Source of the DNA: Fremontodendron californicum
Lineage: Eukaryota > Streptophyta > Magnoliopsida > Malvales > Malvaceae
NCBI GenBank assembly: GCA_030761205.1
Contig: JAULJL010000028.1
Location: 18,465,001 to 18,529,000 of the forward strand
Direction: 5' to 3'
DNA: 64,000 nucleotides
In this document: positions 52,602-63,881 of the stretch, in pieces
How the letters are laid out: each line of letters begins with the position of its first letter
How positions within the stretch are numbered: the stretch's first letter is position 1
Notes under the pieces: model-generated
Seen by the model: only the letters and a program-made list of their open reading frames with translations
Databases searched by the model: none
What the model was told of the DNA's origin: nothing
Made by a program: the position numbers and the translations under genes

Positions 52602-55363
52602 TGATGTGAACCCTAGGGGTTAAACCTTTTGAACCCACTTACAAATTCAAATACCCTAACCCCAAGAAAGCCAAGATTCAGGCAAAGAAAACTTAAACCC
52701 TTAGAAAGTTTGTTTCAGAGAACCTAGATTAAGCATGTAAGCTAGACCTTAAGAACTCTCGTTTCAAGAACCTAAGTTTGATAGGTTGAACACCACAAAG
52801 AAAGAATTCTTTGATAAGTTCCTAAGTTCTGTCAAGAATTAAAAAGAGTAAATACTCACTTGAATAAAATTCAACTCAATAGATTAATAATTGTTGCTGA
52901 AGTAGATGGCTAAATAAGGGTATTTATAGCCTCCCTGATAACCCTAATCCAACTAGCCTAAAAACTCCTAGTACAAATGAAACTCTTTGGCAGCCAAGGC
53001 TTACTACTTACATAATTAAATGAAATCTTAACTATGGGCTGAACAAAGCTCAAGCCCTGATAAGTGCTTAATTTCATGCATTTTCCTATTGAATTTCCTT
53101 ATACTTTGTGTTTTGATTCTTAAGTTCCTTGACATTTTACTAGGTTTTTATGCTTTGCAGGTATTTTGGAAGAGATGAAGTCAAAACATGTCAGCTAGGA
53201 TATTAAAGAGATTACAAAATCACAATCACAAGATGGAAAAAGAGTTGGGAGTCAAAAAGATCAAATTCTTGGTGCAAAGCAAGAAGACAGATTTGACCTC
53301 CGGAGCTTGTTGCAAAGAAAACATGATGTTAGACTCTTTATTCGAAGAAACTTCCTTCTTGACTTTTGAAGATCACTGGATTACCTTTCCAACGGTTGGT
53401 AATGGGCCTAAATCGGATAAGAAATGGTCATCCAAATCGGCATTGGAATATCTCTCAAAAACCCTAGTGGCAGAAAAAACCCTAGCCGCAAATCACATCT
53501 TTTTCTTAATACCCTAGCTGACATTTATGTTTATCCTTGCCAAAGAATGATTAGTGGCTGTCAACTTGCATTAATTGCATTAATTGCTAGTATCTTTCCT
53601 TAAAGCTAATCCTAGTCAAAGTAGGATAATTAAATGAGCCAAGACTTTCCTTCCTTACACTTACTTTTCCTGCCAGTTTGTAATCTCTCTTCATTAAAGC
53701 GTGCTTTGACTAAAACTTTCCTACTTTACTCAAACTTGGCAGCCAAGGCTTATTTCTTTCCTTAAAGCATAAAAGTCAGCCACTTTTCCTTAACTTTAGC
53801 CACAAGTCAGCATTTATTGAAGGGAGAGAGCTGAAATTCACTTGTTTGATGCCCTAACTATTGCCTATAAATAGAGATCAAGGGGGCAAACGAAATTCAC
53901 ACTTCCCCAAGCATCAAAGTTCTGATTTCTTCTTTGTTTCTTTGTTTTTTAGAGAGAAAGAGACTGGATAATTAATATTCTTCTTCTTCTTTCTTTATTT
54001 TATTTTCTTCTTAGATTCTTTTTAATTTTATGTTTATGTTTACAATCCCTATGCTACGCTAAACTTTTATTTGGTTAAGGGTGATTTCAAAGCCCTAGAC
54101 ATGTTATGTAATTAATTTTCAGAATCTATCTATCATTGTTTTCTATCAAAGTTGCTTATGTTCTTCCATTAAAATTGTTCATGATGATGTTTTGATTTGT
54201 TTAGGTGGCCAACTAGATAAATCTTGATAATTGTCTAATGCTAGTTTAGGAGTCTTGATCCGTGTAATTGTCTTGACTTCCTATTCATAAGTGGAAATTT
54301 GTGATTAATGATTATGGTCAAGTTTTCAATAATTGCAAAGTGGAACATAACCTAAGTTGAACAATCCGAGCTTATGTGTTTGTTGCTTAGATCAACCTAT
54401 CTTTCTCATCATAAAGCTGCTATTAAATTGAACTTTGAGAGCTTATTCTAGGTTGTTTGATAGTTAGAGATTAAATAGAGAGCTTGTTCTATTTAACGAC
54501 AAACTAAGGAAAGATTGGGGTAACAGAGCTTGTTGTTATCTACGGTTGTTAACTTTGATAGCTAATTAATGTTGATAGATATGAAATTGATTCTTAATGA
54601 TGTCTAGTGGTGGAGAATGAAACCTTAACCATATTTTTCTCATATTTGATTACTTCTTATTTACTTGCTTTCTTCTTTGATTATAAGTCTTTAGTTTAAA
54701 TTGATTTTATAAACCTCCCCTTTTATTTTGTTTTCTTTGAATTTAGGTTTTAGACTAATAATTTTTAAACTAAAACTTAATCCCTGAGGACTCGACCCTT
54801 GCTAACTACTATACTTACAATTGATCTTTTTAGTGCAAGGTTAAATAAAGATACACTCTTTTGGGTGCATCAAGCCCAAAACTAATTAAATTAAAAGGAC
54901 GTCCAACAAGTTTAATGAAGATAGACCCCACAAGCCTAATGGACATAATACATAAATCAGACCCAAAAGCCTAAGTAATTAAAAGACCCAACTAAAGCTT
55001 CTAATTTAGGCGCCACATCATTAATGAATTGGTCCCCACTTCATATTAGATAATGAACTAAAAACAGGCCCACTAATTCATTAAGATTGCTGCCCCCTTG
55101 AATTCCTCAATAGCCCATAATGTGAAGCTTGGATCACATGGACCAATTCTTGGTCTTCCTCATTCAAGCAGCCCAACATGAATGGATTGACATTACTTAA
55201 AAGACTTGTAGATTCTTCCCAAGTCCTTTGCACCAATCCTTGCATAGCTTCCTTGAGCTTCTTGGATCTTGACCTTGTGATAGGCCTAATAGGAGCATGC
55301 AATGGATCTTGAAGTCCAATACCAACTTGGTTCTCATCAATTGGGCCATCTTGGATCCTATCA
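52602..55363 (-). repeat. Central LTR shared by elements F and G (split by solo LTR J)
   Basis: 52602-53057 plus 54878-55363. On its left is the F primer site, making it the F 5' LTR; on its right is the PPT complement TTCCCCCTTTCCTC (55364-55377), making it also the 3' LTR of G. It contains the F-type end GGTTCTCATCA (to 55339) followed by 24 bp that match the terminus of H/G-type LTRs (GGCCATCTTGGATCCTATCA), so it is a chimera of two LTR types. Confidence 0.82.
53058..54872 (+). repeat. Solo LTR J (1.8 kb, Athila-type)
   Basis: TGATAAGTGC...GGGTGCATCA with target duplication AGCCC (53053-53057, 54873-54877) and no interior. TATAAATA is at 53866-53873. It gives the intact reference for the LTR fragments at 2843-6574 and 6575-8061. 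The 109-aa ORF at 53188-53517 lies in U3 and recurs in broken form at 7651-7932. I see no known domain and do not call it a gene. Confidence 0.92.
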
Positions 55364-55391
55364 TTCCCCCTTTCCTCGAAAAGATTCGCCC

Positions 55392-55898
55392 TCAAATCTT
55401 AGCCTTGTGTGTGAGAATGACGGCTCTAGGTACTAAATCAAGGTGATGCACAATGCCGCTTATGGGTGGCAACCCATCCTGCAACTCCTCTGAAAATAAA
55501 TCTTCACAATCCTTAAACAAAGAAATAGGAAAAATAGGAAGAGATTGGTTAGGAGCATCAAGAATAAAAACCTCACTCTCCTTTGCATTAGGAAAATTCT
55601 CAAATTCTTTGTTTCCCTTGGCAGGAATTGTCTCCTTTTCCACTAGTGGCTCCTCTCTTACTTCTTTAATTTCAGCCACCTCTATTTCTTTTTCACTTTC
55701 TTTTTTACTCTCTGTTTCCTTTTGCTTTTCTTTTTTTGCAGCCACCTCACTTTCTTTTTCTTTTTTTCTTCTCTCTTTTTCTCTATTTTTTGTTTTCCAT
55801 TTTTCTTCCTCTTGTTGCACAAACCTCCCAAACAATGAGGTGAGCTCTTTCATCTCTTGTAGAGCCTGTTTTACTTCGTCGCGTAATGTGAGAGACAT
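55392..55898 (-). CDS. gag-start / Lys-Glu-rich / RT-start fusion ORF of element G
   Basis: Homologue of 4365-4847. Start MSLTLRDEVKQALQEMKEL, then a long Lys/Glu segment (EKERRKKEKESEVAAKKEKQ), then LPIFPISLFKDCEDLFSEE and GLPPISGIVHHLDLVPRAVI, which reaches slightly further into RT than H does. The frame is open to 55392. The shared start, body and breakpoint with H show that this deletion happened once and was propagated. Confidence 0.62.
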   Translation of the reverse strand: MSLTLRDEVKQALQEMKELTSLFGRFVQQEEEKWKTKNREKERRKKEKESEVAAKKEKQKETESKKESEKEIEVAEIKEVREEPLVEKETIPAKGNKEFENFPNAKESEVFILDAPNQSLPIFPISLFKDCEDLFSEELQDGLPPISGIVHHLDLVPRAVILTHKAKI

Positions 55899-56532
55899 CT
55901 TAAAGTTGCTGCAAAACAACTTTGGTTAGTAAAAAAAAATGAATGTCGATTCTTTCCTTTCCTTTTCAATCTTTTTCGAATCTTTCTTTCTTTTTTTGCC
56001 TATTCGAACACTCTTCTTCTTTTCTTGTTTTTTTTTTTTTTTGAAGAACAAGACTTCTTGATTTTCTTGAAATCTCAGATGACTTTCTTTTTTCTTTCTT
56101 GGGACTGTTCGAATGCCCCTCTGAATTCTTGAATTTTTTTTTTCAAGATTCGGATCAAGAATAAACAAGAAAAAATTTTAATAGATCAAAGAATTCAAGA
56201 AACGAAATCTTGATCTAAACCACTTTCCAAGACTGAAACCCCAAACTTAGACTGCCTAAAAACTATAACCTTAGGAAAAAAAGCTATAACCCCAAGACAA
56301 GTTTGTTTGAAACCCCAAAACCCTGTCAGTGATAGTTCAGATAAAAAAAAACCCAGCTTGGAAAAATTACTTTTCAAGACTGAAACCCCAAAACTAAACT
56401 GCCTAAAAACTATAACCCTAAGAAAAATTCCTAAAGCTATAACCCCAAGACAAGTTTGTTTGAAACCCCCAAAATCTTGTCAGTGACAATCCAAACAAAA
56501 AGCCTGATTAGAACCTTGAGCTCTGATACAAC
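55899..56532 (-). other. Leader of element G
   Basis: AT-rich, T-runs, and two tandem-like blocks of CCCCAAAC..GCCTAAAAACTATAACC..CCCCAAGACAAG near 56225-56480. No gene seen. The primer site with one missing base lies at the right end. Confidence 0.6.
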
Positions 56533-57320
56533 TGATGTCAACCCTAGGGGTTCAACCCTTTGAACCTACTAACAAATTGAAATACCCTAACATCAAGAAA
56601 GCCAAGATTCAGGCAAAGAAAACTTAAACCCTTAGAAAGCTTGTTTCAAAGAACCTAGATTAAGCATGTAAGCTAGACCCTAAGAACTCTCGTTTCAAGA
56701 ACCTAAGTTTGATAGGTTGAAAGCCACAAAGAAAGAATTCTTTGATAAGTTCCTAAGTTCTGTCATGAACTAAAAAGAGTAAAAACTCACTTGAATAAAA
56801 TTCAACTCAAATAGATTAATAATGGTTGCTGAAGTAGATGGCTAAACAAGGGTATTTATAGCCTCCCTACTAACCCTAATTCAACTAGCCTAAAAACTCC
56901 TAGTACAAATGAAACTCTTTGGCAGACAAGGCTTACTACTTACATAATTAAATGAAAGCTTAACTATGGGCTGAACAAGCTCAAGCCTAATCCTAAGTAA
57001 TTAAAAGATGTCTTATAATTTTAATGAAGGTAGACCGCACTTAACCTAATGGACATATTACATAAGTTAGGCCCAAATGCCTAAGTAATTACAAGACTTA
57101 AAATAAGCCCAAATAAGCCCTCTTAATGTGCCACCTTGCGTTCTTGAATCACATGGACCAAACTTGGATGCAAGCCCGTCTTGCATGTTGAAGCCTTTTT
57201 TGAATAACTTACAACATGATCCAAGTGAATTCCACCCATTCTTGCCATGTTTCCTAGATCTTCTTGGATCTTGGCCCATATAGAAATTGCCATGGGATTG
57301 AGCCATCTTGGATCTTATCG
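56533..57320 (-). repeat. 5' LTR of element G (right outer LTR of composite)
   Basis: TGATGTCAACC...GGATCTTATCG on the plus strand; the last base is changed from the usual CA end. H-type U3 (TTGGCCCATATAGAAATTGC). Confidence 0.86.
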
Positions 57321-57876
57321 CTCACCTTGATCTCATTACCTTTTTGGAGCCAACAAAGTTGGTAAAGATTGGGATGAGGGACTGTCTTGATGCTTAGTTT
57401 TTGCACCATCTCATTAGACACCACATTTTCAAAGCTGCCACTATCAATAATCACCACACACACCTTTCCATGAGAAGTGCACCGAGTATGGAAAACATTC
57501 TTTCCCAACCAGTCCTCCCCTTCACATGTAACACTCAGATTACGTTGAACAACAATAGATAAACCATTATCAGCATAGGTTACCTCATTTTCATAATCTT
57601 GCTCTTGATGATCATCATATCCTTCTTCTTCGACATCGCCCATGTCTTCTTCCACCAAGTTAACCATCCTACGATTTGGACATTCAGATGCAATATATCC
57701 AAAATCATGGCATTTGAAGCACTTACGAGAACTGGAATTTGATGGATAAGGCTGCTGCTTGCTAGCTCCAGCCCCATCATTCTTAGGTTGCGCGTTAGGA
57801 GATGGCTTAGCCGTTGCATTCGGTTTGGAGCTGTTTCCCCTAATGAATCTATCCCGTGTCCCAAACTTTGAGCCAC
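57321..57876 (-). pseudogene. Element K, first piece: gag zinc knuckle and protease N-half
   Basis: From the D insertion leftwards: SKFGTRDRFIRGNSSKPNA, CFKCHDFGYIASECPNRR (CCHC knuckle), an acidic linker, NVFHTRCTSHGKVCVVIIDS with the retropepsin Asp-Ser-Gly, then CWLQKGNEIKVS, ending at the G LTR. The frame rejoins exactly at 30702 (KRCLVPF). The N-terminal gag is right of D, outside the window. Confidence 0.88.
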
Positions 57877-59908
57877 TGATGCACCCAAAAGAGTGTATCT
57901 TATTTAACCTTGCACTAAAAAGATCAATTGTAAGTATAATGATTAGCAAGGGTCGAGTCCTCAGGGATTGGGTTTTAATCTATGAGTTATTAGTTTATAA
58001 CTTACGTTCAAAGAAAACAATAAAAGAAAAGGGGTTTTTGAAGCCAGATTTAAACTAAAGTAATAAGATGCAAGGCGGTATAACCAGCCAATAAAAATAT
58101 ATATACTAAATTAGGCGGTATAACCAGCCAATAAAAATATATATACTAAATTAGGCGGTATAACCAGCCAATAAAAATAAAACAAAGTTAATATACAAAT
58201 TAGGCGGTATAACCAGCCAATAAAAATAAATATACTTTTAAAAATAAGCAAACTAGAAAAGTAAGAAAACAAGTAAGTAAGAAGAATCAAATATGAAAAA
58301 TATGGTTAAGGTTTCATTCTCCACCACTAGACATCATTAAGAATCAATTTCAGATCTATCAATATCAACCAACTATCAAAGTTAACAACCGTAGATAACA
58401 ACAAGCTCTGTTATCCCAATCTTTCCTTAGTTTGTCGTTAAATAGAACAAGCTCTCTATTTAATCTCTAACTATTAAACAACCTAGAATAAGCTCTCTAA
58501 ATTCAATTTAATGGCAGCTTTATGATGAGAAAGATAGGTTGATCTAAGCAACAAACACATAAGCTCGGATTGTTCAACTTAGGTTATGTTCCACTTTGCA
58601 ATTATTGAAAACTTGACCATAATCATTAATCACAAATTGCCACTTATGAATAGGAAATCAAGACAATTACACGGATCAAGACTCCTAGACTAGCAATAGA
58701 TAATTATCAAGATCTATCTAGTTGTACACCTAAATAAATCAAGACAACATCATGAACAATTCTTGTAGAAGAACATAAGCAACTTTGATAGAAAATTAAT
58801 GATAGATAGAATCTAAAATCAATCACAAAACATGTCTAGGGCTTTGAAATCACCCTTAACCAAATAGAAGTTTAGCCTAGCATAGGCATTGTAAACATAA
58901 ACATAAAATTAAAGAGAATCTAAGAAGGAAATAAAAGAAAGAAAGAAGAAGAAGAAAATAAAGAAAAAGAAAACTAGAGAAAAGAAAGAAGAAGAAAACT
59001 TAGAGAATTTTATTACAATGGCTAATATCCTACCAATGTACAATATGATCCTCTACAATCATCCAAGGCCCTCTATTTATACACATTTTGGAGGGCTAAA
59101 TGACAAGAGACAAGCTTTACAAATTTCAAAGGTAGGTATAATAGGTGGGTGCATTTTTCTAACAATTTTCGTCATATTGTATGACCATTTTGATCAGCCA
59201 ACTTGATGGTCGATTTTGTCAATCTTGGAGGCCTGATCTGATCACATGGTCTTCTAGAAAAATGTTCCCCTATGAGTTACTGATTCATAGCCGTTGGAAT
59301 CAGCTCATTTGCTGATGAGGAGAAGAAGATATGGGCAAAATACGAAAACAGGTCAGCACAGACGTCATTGCACATCAGCCAACTTGATGGTCGATTTCTT
59401 CAATATTGGAGGCTTTATCTGATCACATGGTCTTCTAGACAAATGTTCCCCTATCAGTTAGTGATCCATAGCCGTTGGAATCAGCTCATTTGCTGATGTG
59501 TATCGGACGATATGGTCAAAATGCGAAAACTGCTCAGGACAGACGTCATTGCACATCAGCCAACTTGATGGTTGATTTCGCTAGGGAAAACGACTCCGTT
59601 TCAAGAAGTGTAAAACATGAAAAAGATAGATATGCCTCTTAAATTTGCACGGTTAAAATTTCAGCCTTATTGCTTCAGTGAAACTCCAGATATAGCTGAT
59701 ATGGCAAAAGGTGTCGGAACTGGAACTGAACTGGATTTGCCCTTAATTCTAGTAATCTGAAATGACTCAAAGAAACTTGTGAAAAACACCAAATTACATA
59801 AAAATATAAAAGATCATAAACACAATTAGACTAAACAATAATAACTCGTATTTGACACAAAACAATAATAAAACATAACTAAAAACTATATAATTATACG
59901 AGTTATCA
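57877..59908 (-). repeat. 3' LTR of element D
   Basis: TGATGCACCC...GAGTTATCA on the plus strand, with four GGCGGTATAACCAGCC units from about 58075. Same C-type U3 and E-type U5 combination as A and B. Confidence 0.93.
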
Positions 59909-61827
59909 CACCCCCACACTTAGATTGTTGCTAGTCCCTAGCAACGACTCAATAAAAATAAAATAAGAAAATCTAATCTAATCCATTTTCGTAGGAAATC
60001 ACGGTGGCACTTAGCATGTGACACAAGCCTTTAAACCCCTAGGTGTCCCTAGTGGACGAGTTTAGTCTCGTGAGGGTTTACTAGAACGATACCCACAAAC
60101 ATTGAAAAACTAAAATATAAATAAACTACATATACTAAAAATATTTACTCTTAATCCTTTCAATACAAATTAGAGACAATATTTGAACAAGTCGTATAAA
60201 CTAATCAATAGCTTAAAAAATTTCACAAAAAATCATGCTTGAATGTAAATTGTTTGAGTTAAACCAATATTAGCATAACATATCTCAATCAAAATAGTGC
60301 ATGTTCAAATTTAATCTCAACTTCTCACATGGGATACTCTCTTGATTTTCACTCTTTAAAGTAGTGGTAAAGTGTTTACACTCAATCAATCTCATGAAAA
60401 CACTTCTACCATATGCTTGCTTGTCCACCTATTCTCCACTAAAAGATCATGCAACTTCATAAATCAAGAGGTCTTTAATCAAGGTTGTAATGGGGCCAAG
60501 GGGTTTGTAATGTGGTTGAAGAACAAAAGGATAAAGATATCACAAAGGTTCCAAAGAGTTCATAAAGTTTAGAGAGATAAAAAGATTATACAAAGAAACT
60601 TCTCAAAACTCTTTACAAGTACATAGTCACCTAGGCCGGATATTCATGTTGGGCCTTTTCTTCATTCTAAACAACTTTGTAACATCTTTTTCTTTTTCCA
60701 CAAATTCAAGAGATGATTCATATATATTTTTTTTACATAGGAATGTATTTTCCAGTATTCCATTTCTTTTTCTCTTGACTTTTCTTTTCTTTTCCCCCCA
60801 CACTTATTTCTTGTTTCTAACCAAAAAATATCCCTTGTCTTTGCAACTTGTCTCAAATCATGCTAATTCATCTTTGGAACAAAGGTAAAGATATAAGTAT
60901 ATTTAGGTTAGGGACAAGTTATGGTTACCAAAGAGATAGCTTATTCAATGTAGGCTCAAATTGGTTCACTAAGGGTGTGTTCTCTTGGAACATCAATAAG
61001 GGATGGCTGTTTGGCTCTGGCTAAAAATCCTAATGCCTCTATCATATTCATGTTGTCACATGTATCAATATAGTCTCAAACGGTTTAAAGCAAGTTCTAG
61101 AGAATCATGTAATCATAAGAGCACTCAATAAAGAAATTAGATTGATTTGTATAATGCATCAATCATTATAGGCTCAAAAACTCACAAGGATGATTATACA
61201 AGTCAGATTAAGTCTAAACATGCTTCTTTCTCAATCAACATATCATATTAACATTGGCTCATAAAAAGGTTGACATCAAGCTCAATTCTCATGAAAATCT
61301 TCTCACTAATAAATCTGTTTTAGACTTATGCAATTCATATCTCATCATTGTATTAAAAAGGAACTAAAACTCACAAAAAAAAAATAATAATAATAAAGAC
61401 TCATAAAAAAAAAATAGTAGACAAAAATAAAAGAAATCCTAAATCATTCCCCCCACACTTAATTCTTACATTGTCCTCAATGTAAGTCTATTAACTCAAA
61501 TGAAAGAATCATGTGTAAGAGAAAAGAAATAATAACATAAGAATAGGAACAACTAAGACTCAAAACAAAACAAAACCATGCAACCTAAATAATCCTAAAA
61601 TACTAAACAAAAATTAACAAGTAAACATAAAAAGATTAAAATCAAGCTGACAAGGTATGTCTCAAGTCTCCCTTACTCAGACCTTGTTCAGAATGAATAC
61701 TTTTAAATGGCTTAAAACACAAATTTCTTTTTTTTTTTTTTTGAAGGTAAAATTTAGGAGATATTACCTGTAGAGGTTGCTAACCACTTATTATAACTGA
61801 TCACAACAAACAAAATGTTAGATAATG
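59909..61827 (-). other. Non-coding 3' region of element D
   Basis: The PPT complement is at 59909-59921, with the GTTGCTAG/CTAGCAAC hairpin beside it (about 59927-59945) and the distal GTGTGGGGGG plus ACATTG/CAATGT motif near 61448-61485. A single copy of the block duplicated in A and C (about 61645-61700). No gene. Confidence 0.75.
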
Positions 61828-62475
61828 TCACAAAGACAAAGTGCAATCCACTCCTTGCTCGTCCATATCTCTTTTTCTTTTTCCGAGCGTTTGCGAAACA
61901 ACCGTAGAAGATAAATACTCATAAGCTTGGAGCTTTTTGAGTAAATCTTCAATGGTTGTAGCAGAAATTATGGTTCTCCTTGCCTCTGAAAACATGAATC
62001 CATTATCCACAACATTATCTAAATATGAAAGTAAATTACTAAAATAACCATTAATATTAAGCAAACCAATGGGTTTCTTATTTGTGACCAAAGATGACCA
62101 AGAAGCCACGCAAGCTATTTCTTCCAATGTACCCAGACCTCCTGGTAAAGCAATAAATGCATCGGCAGAATGGTACATGATTGTCATCCGTTCAGGGATA
62201 CTCCAGACTTGTATTTCCTTACCCAAGGTAGGTCCACAAAAATCTGTGAATAGTTTTGGCACGATTCCTAGAACTGGACTTCCTCCGGCGTGTGCTGCTG
62301 TAGCGACTGCTCCCATTAAACCCGTACTACCGCCTCCATAAATCAACTGGATCTTTTGTTGGGCAAGTATTACTCCAACTCTTATGGCTTCATCAGCGAA
62401 TATGTTATTTTTCCCTGGATAAACACCTCCAAAAACACAAATTTTTTTAATGCGTTGGGACGAAGTACTTTCCAT
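61828..62475 (-). CDS. LOG-like: LOG-type cytokinin-activating enzyme, copy D
   Basis: An intact 215-aa frame from MESTSSQRIKK (ATG at 62473-62475). The frame is open for another 68 codons upstream to 62679, but that stretch is T-rich non-coding sequence in the other copies. Catalytic motifs GGGSTGLMG, PERMTIM (Ile97 replaced by Met) and PGGLGTLEE are present. Substitutions include Val for Ala18 and Ser for Ala near residue 188. See 45223-45870. Confidence 0.85.
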   Translation of the reverse strand: MESTSSQRIKKICVFGGVYPGKNNIFADEAIRVGVILAQQKIQLIYGGGSTGLMGAVATAAHAGGSPVLGIVPKLFTDFCGPTLGKEIQVWSIPERMTIMYHSADAFIALPGGLGTLEEIACVASWSSLVTNKKPIGLLNINGYFSNLLSYLDNVVDNGFMFSEARRTIISATTIEDLLKKLQAYEYLSSTVVSQTLGKRKRDMDEQGVDCTLSL

Positions 62476-62842
62476 TTTTTTTTCTTTTTTTCGAGTGCCT
62501 GAAAGAGAATGAGTACATGGTGTAATATATAGAGGACTGAGTAGTGATTCAGACAAGAGTAATAATGTCGCCGAAAGTGTATTTGACCTGTCAGAAGAAA
62601 ATGTTAACCTAACAAAAGCTTTTTGCGTGATTTCAGGAAGAAAATCAAAAAGAGAAGAAAAATCAACCGTAAAAAACAAATAAAAAAAAATGAGAATAAT
62701 TACACAAATCGAATAATACGTAAATTAAACCGAAATAAAGTTATTGCAAATCAAACCAAAAGCTGAGAAGTCATTTATTGTAGTTGTGATTGTGGCTCAC
62801 ATCTTCCTCTGGTTTTACGTCCAGAAACGGCTTAAACGCCTT

Positions 62843-63379
62843 CTATGAGTCGAGGATATGCTTCCCATCCAGTTTTCTTACAAGCTGGCAAACAGGGTCT
62901 TTTAACATCAGATTCCCAAGATGTTGCCATTCCCTTTGGAATTGCGGCCATAAATCAAGAATTTCTCTTTGTACGTCTCCACTAGGATGCGTCTCAAGAG
63001 AAAGTTGGATATTACCCAAATTCTCCTTACTCAGTCCATCCTTAATGAATTCAATTTTATCATCTCGATTAGAGGACGGAATCCCAATAGAACGACATTT
63101 ACCGTTACACGTCCATCGTGCATATTTGTGGCAGTTTGAACTCATGCGCTTTGCTCGTCGCTTCTTTGCAAAAGTGCTTCTACCTGTACCTGGTAAATGC
63201 AAAATAGGAAGATATTCATCTTCACGTACCTTGGCTTCAATTATCCAACGTATGTCTCCAGGAATCCCTTTGTGCATAAGCATTCTTAATCTTTCAAATC
63301 GAACTTGGTAAAGCTTCAGTAAAATATTTCGAGGAAAAGGAGGAAATCGTTTCTGCAATCTTGTGAGAATATCATCCAT
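62843..63379 (-). CDS. Basic Cys-rich, carlavirus NABP-like cargo protein, copy D (one finger cysteine lost)
   Basis: An uninterrupted 178-aa ORF, but the second finger cysteine (residue 86) is Tyr: CHKYARWTCNGKC. If the cysteines bind zinc, this copy is probably impaired. Gly41 also differs. It lies 367 bp upstream of LOG on the minus strand. A T-run/CAGG precedes the ATG, and TATATAAAT is at the complement of 63423-63431. Confidence 0.72.
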   Translation of the reverse strand: MDDILTRLQKRFPPFPRNILLKLYQVRFERLRMLMHKGIPGDIRWIIEAKVREDEYLPILHLPGTGRSTFAKKRRAKRMSSNCHKYARWTCNGKCRSIGIPSSNRDDKIEFIKDGLSKENLGNIQLSLETHPSGDVQREILDLWPQFQREWQHLGNLMLKDPVCQLVRKLDGKHILDS

Positions 63380-63881
63380 CCTGAAAAAAATAAAAAAAAA
63401 TGAAAGAGAAATTGGAAGAGAAATTTATATACAATATCAGTTTTGCGGGTAGCTGATGGAACCGACTTAAATAATCACGGAGTACCGTTATCCGCCGTTT
63501 AACCGGGGTTAAAAAATTAAAAATTATATTTACATCTAGTTATTTTCAAAACAAGGATCAGAAAGAAAAACAACATAAAAAGACACAAAAACAAAACACT
63601 CTAAATAAAATCCTAAATTCTTCCCCCCACACATAATTCTTACATTGTCATTAATGTACTGCTATTAATCCCAAATGAAAGAATCATGTGTAAGTGAAAA
63701 GAACTAATAAACAAAATAAACTTATGCAGCCTAAATGAACTTAGAAACACTAAACACAATTAGCAAAGAAACATAAGAAAAAGATAAAGAAAAAGAGAGC
63801 AAATCTGAGGATGGCAGTTTGGCAATGCTTTCACTAATTAGGCTGCCTCCCCCAATTAGCACTTGATTTAGTGTTTTGAAC
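63380..63881 (-). promoter_or_regulatory. Region upstream of NABP-like ORF and gag-to-cargo junction, element D
   Basis: TATA-like box (63423-63431), TTAACC/GGTTAA inverted repeat near 63499-63512, pol-end remnant, then the 3'-region motif ATGACAATGTAAGAATTATG with a following G run (about 63625-63655), as in A and B. No ORF is supported; the one at 63731-63925 is a shadow of gag. Confidence 0.5.

Larger units (their letters stand above)
30708..55363 (-). mobile_element. Element F: chromovirus-like Ty3/gypsy element, degraded and triply interrupted
   Basis: The 3' LTR is 30708-31626. The interior 31627-52601 is interrupted by E and C. The 5' LTR is 52602-55363, split by J, and is shared with element G. 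On the minus strand the order is tRNA-Met primer site, gag, protease, RT, RNase H, integrase, PPT (complement of 31627-31640). Removing E and C leaves an interior of about 5.4 kb. Frameshifts separate gag, protease and RT. The lineage is chromovirus-like, near CRM/Reina by motif style; I see no chromodomain. Confidence 0.88.
55364..57320 (-). mobile_element. Element G: H-type non-autonomous element sharing the central LTR
   Basis: The interior 55364-56532 has the same layout as H: PPT, charged fusion ORF, repetitive leader, primer site, then the 5' LTR 56533-57320 (788 bp). The primer site at the complement of 56520-56530 has lost one base (GCTCTGATACA). The 3' LTR is the central LTR of the composite. 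The target duplication CTCAC at 57321-57325 pairs with 30703-30707. Confidence 0.85.

Noticed and set aside
53188..53517. 109-aa ORF in solo LTR J, partly matched at 7651-7932
   Set aside because: It lies in LTR U3, is broken in the second copy and matches no domain I know.
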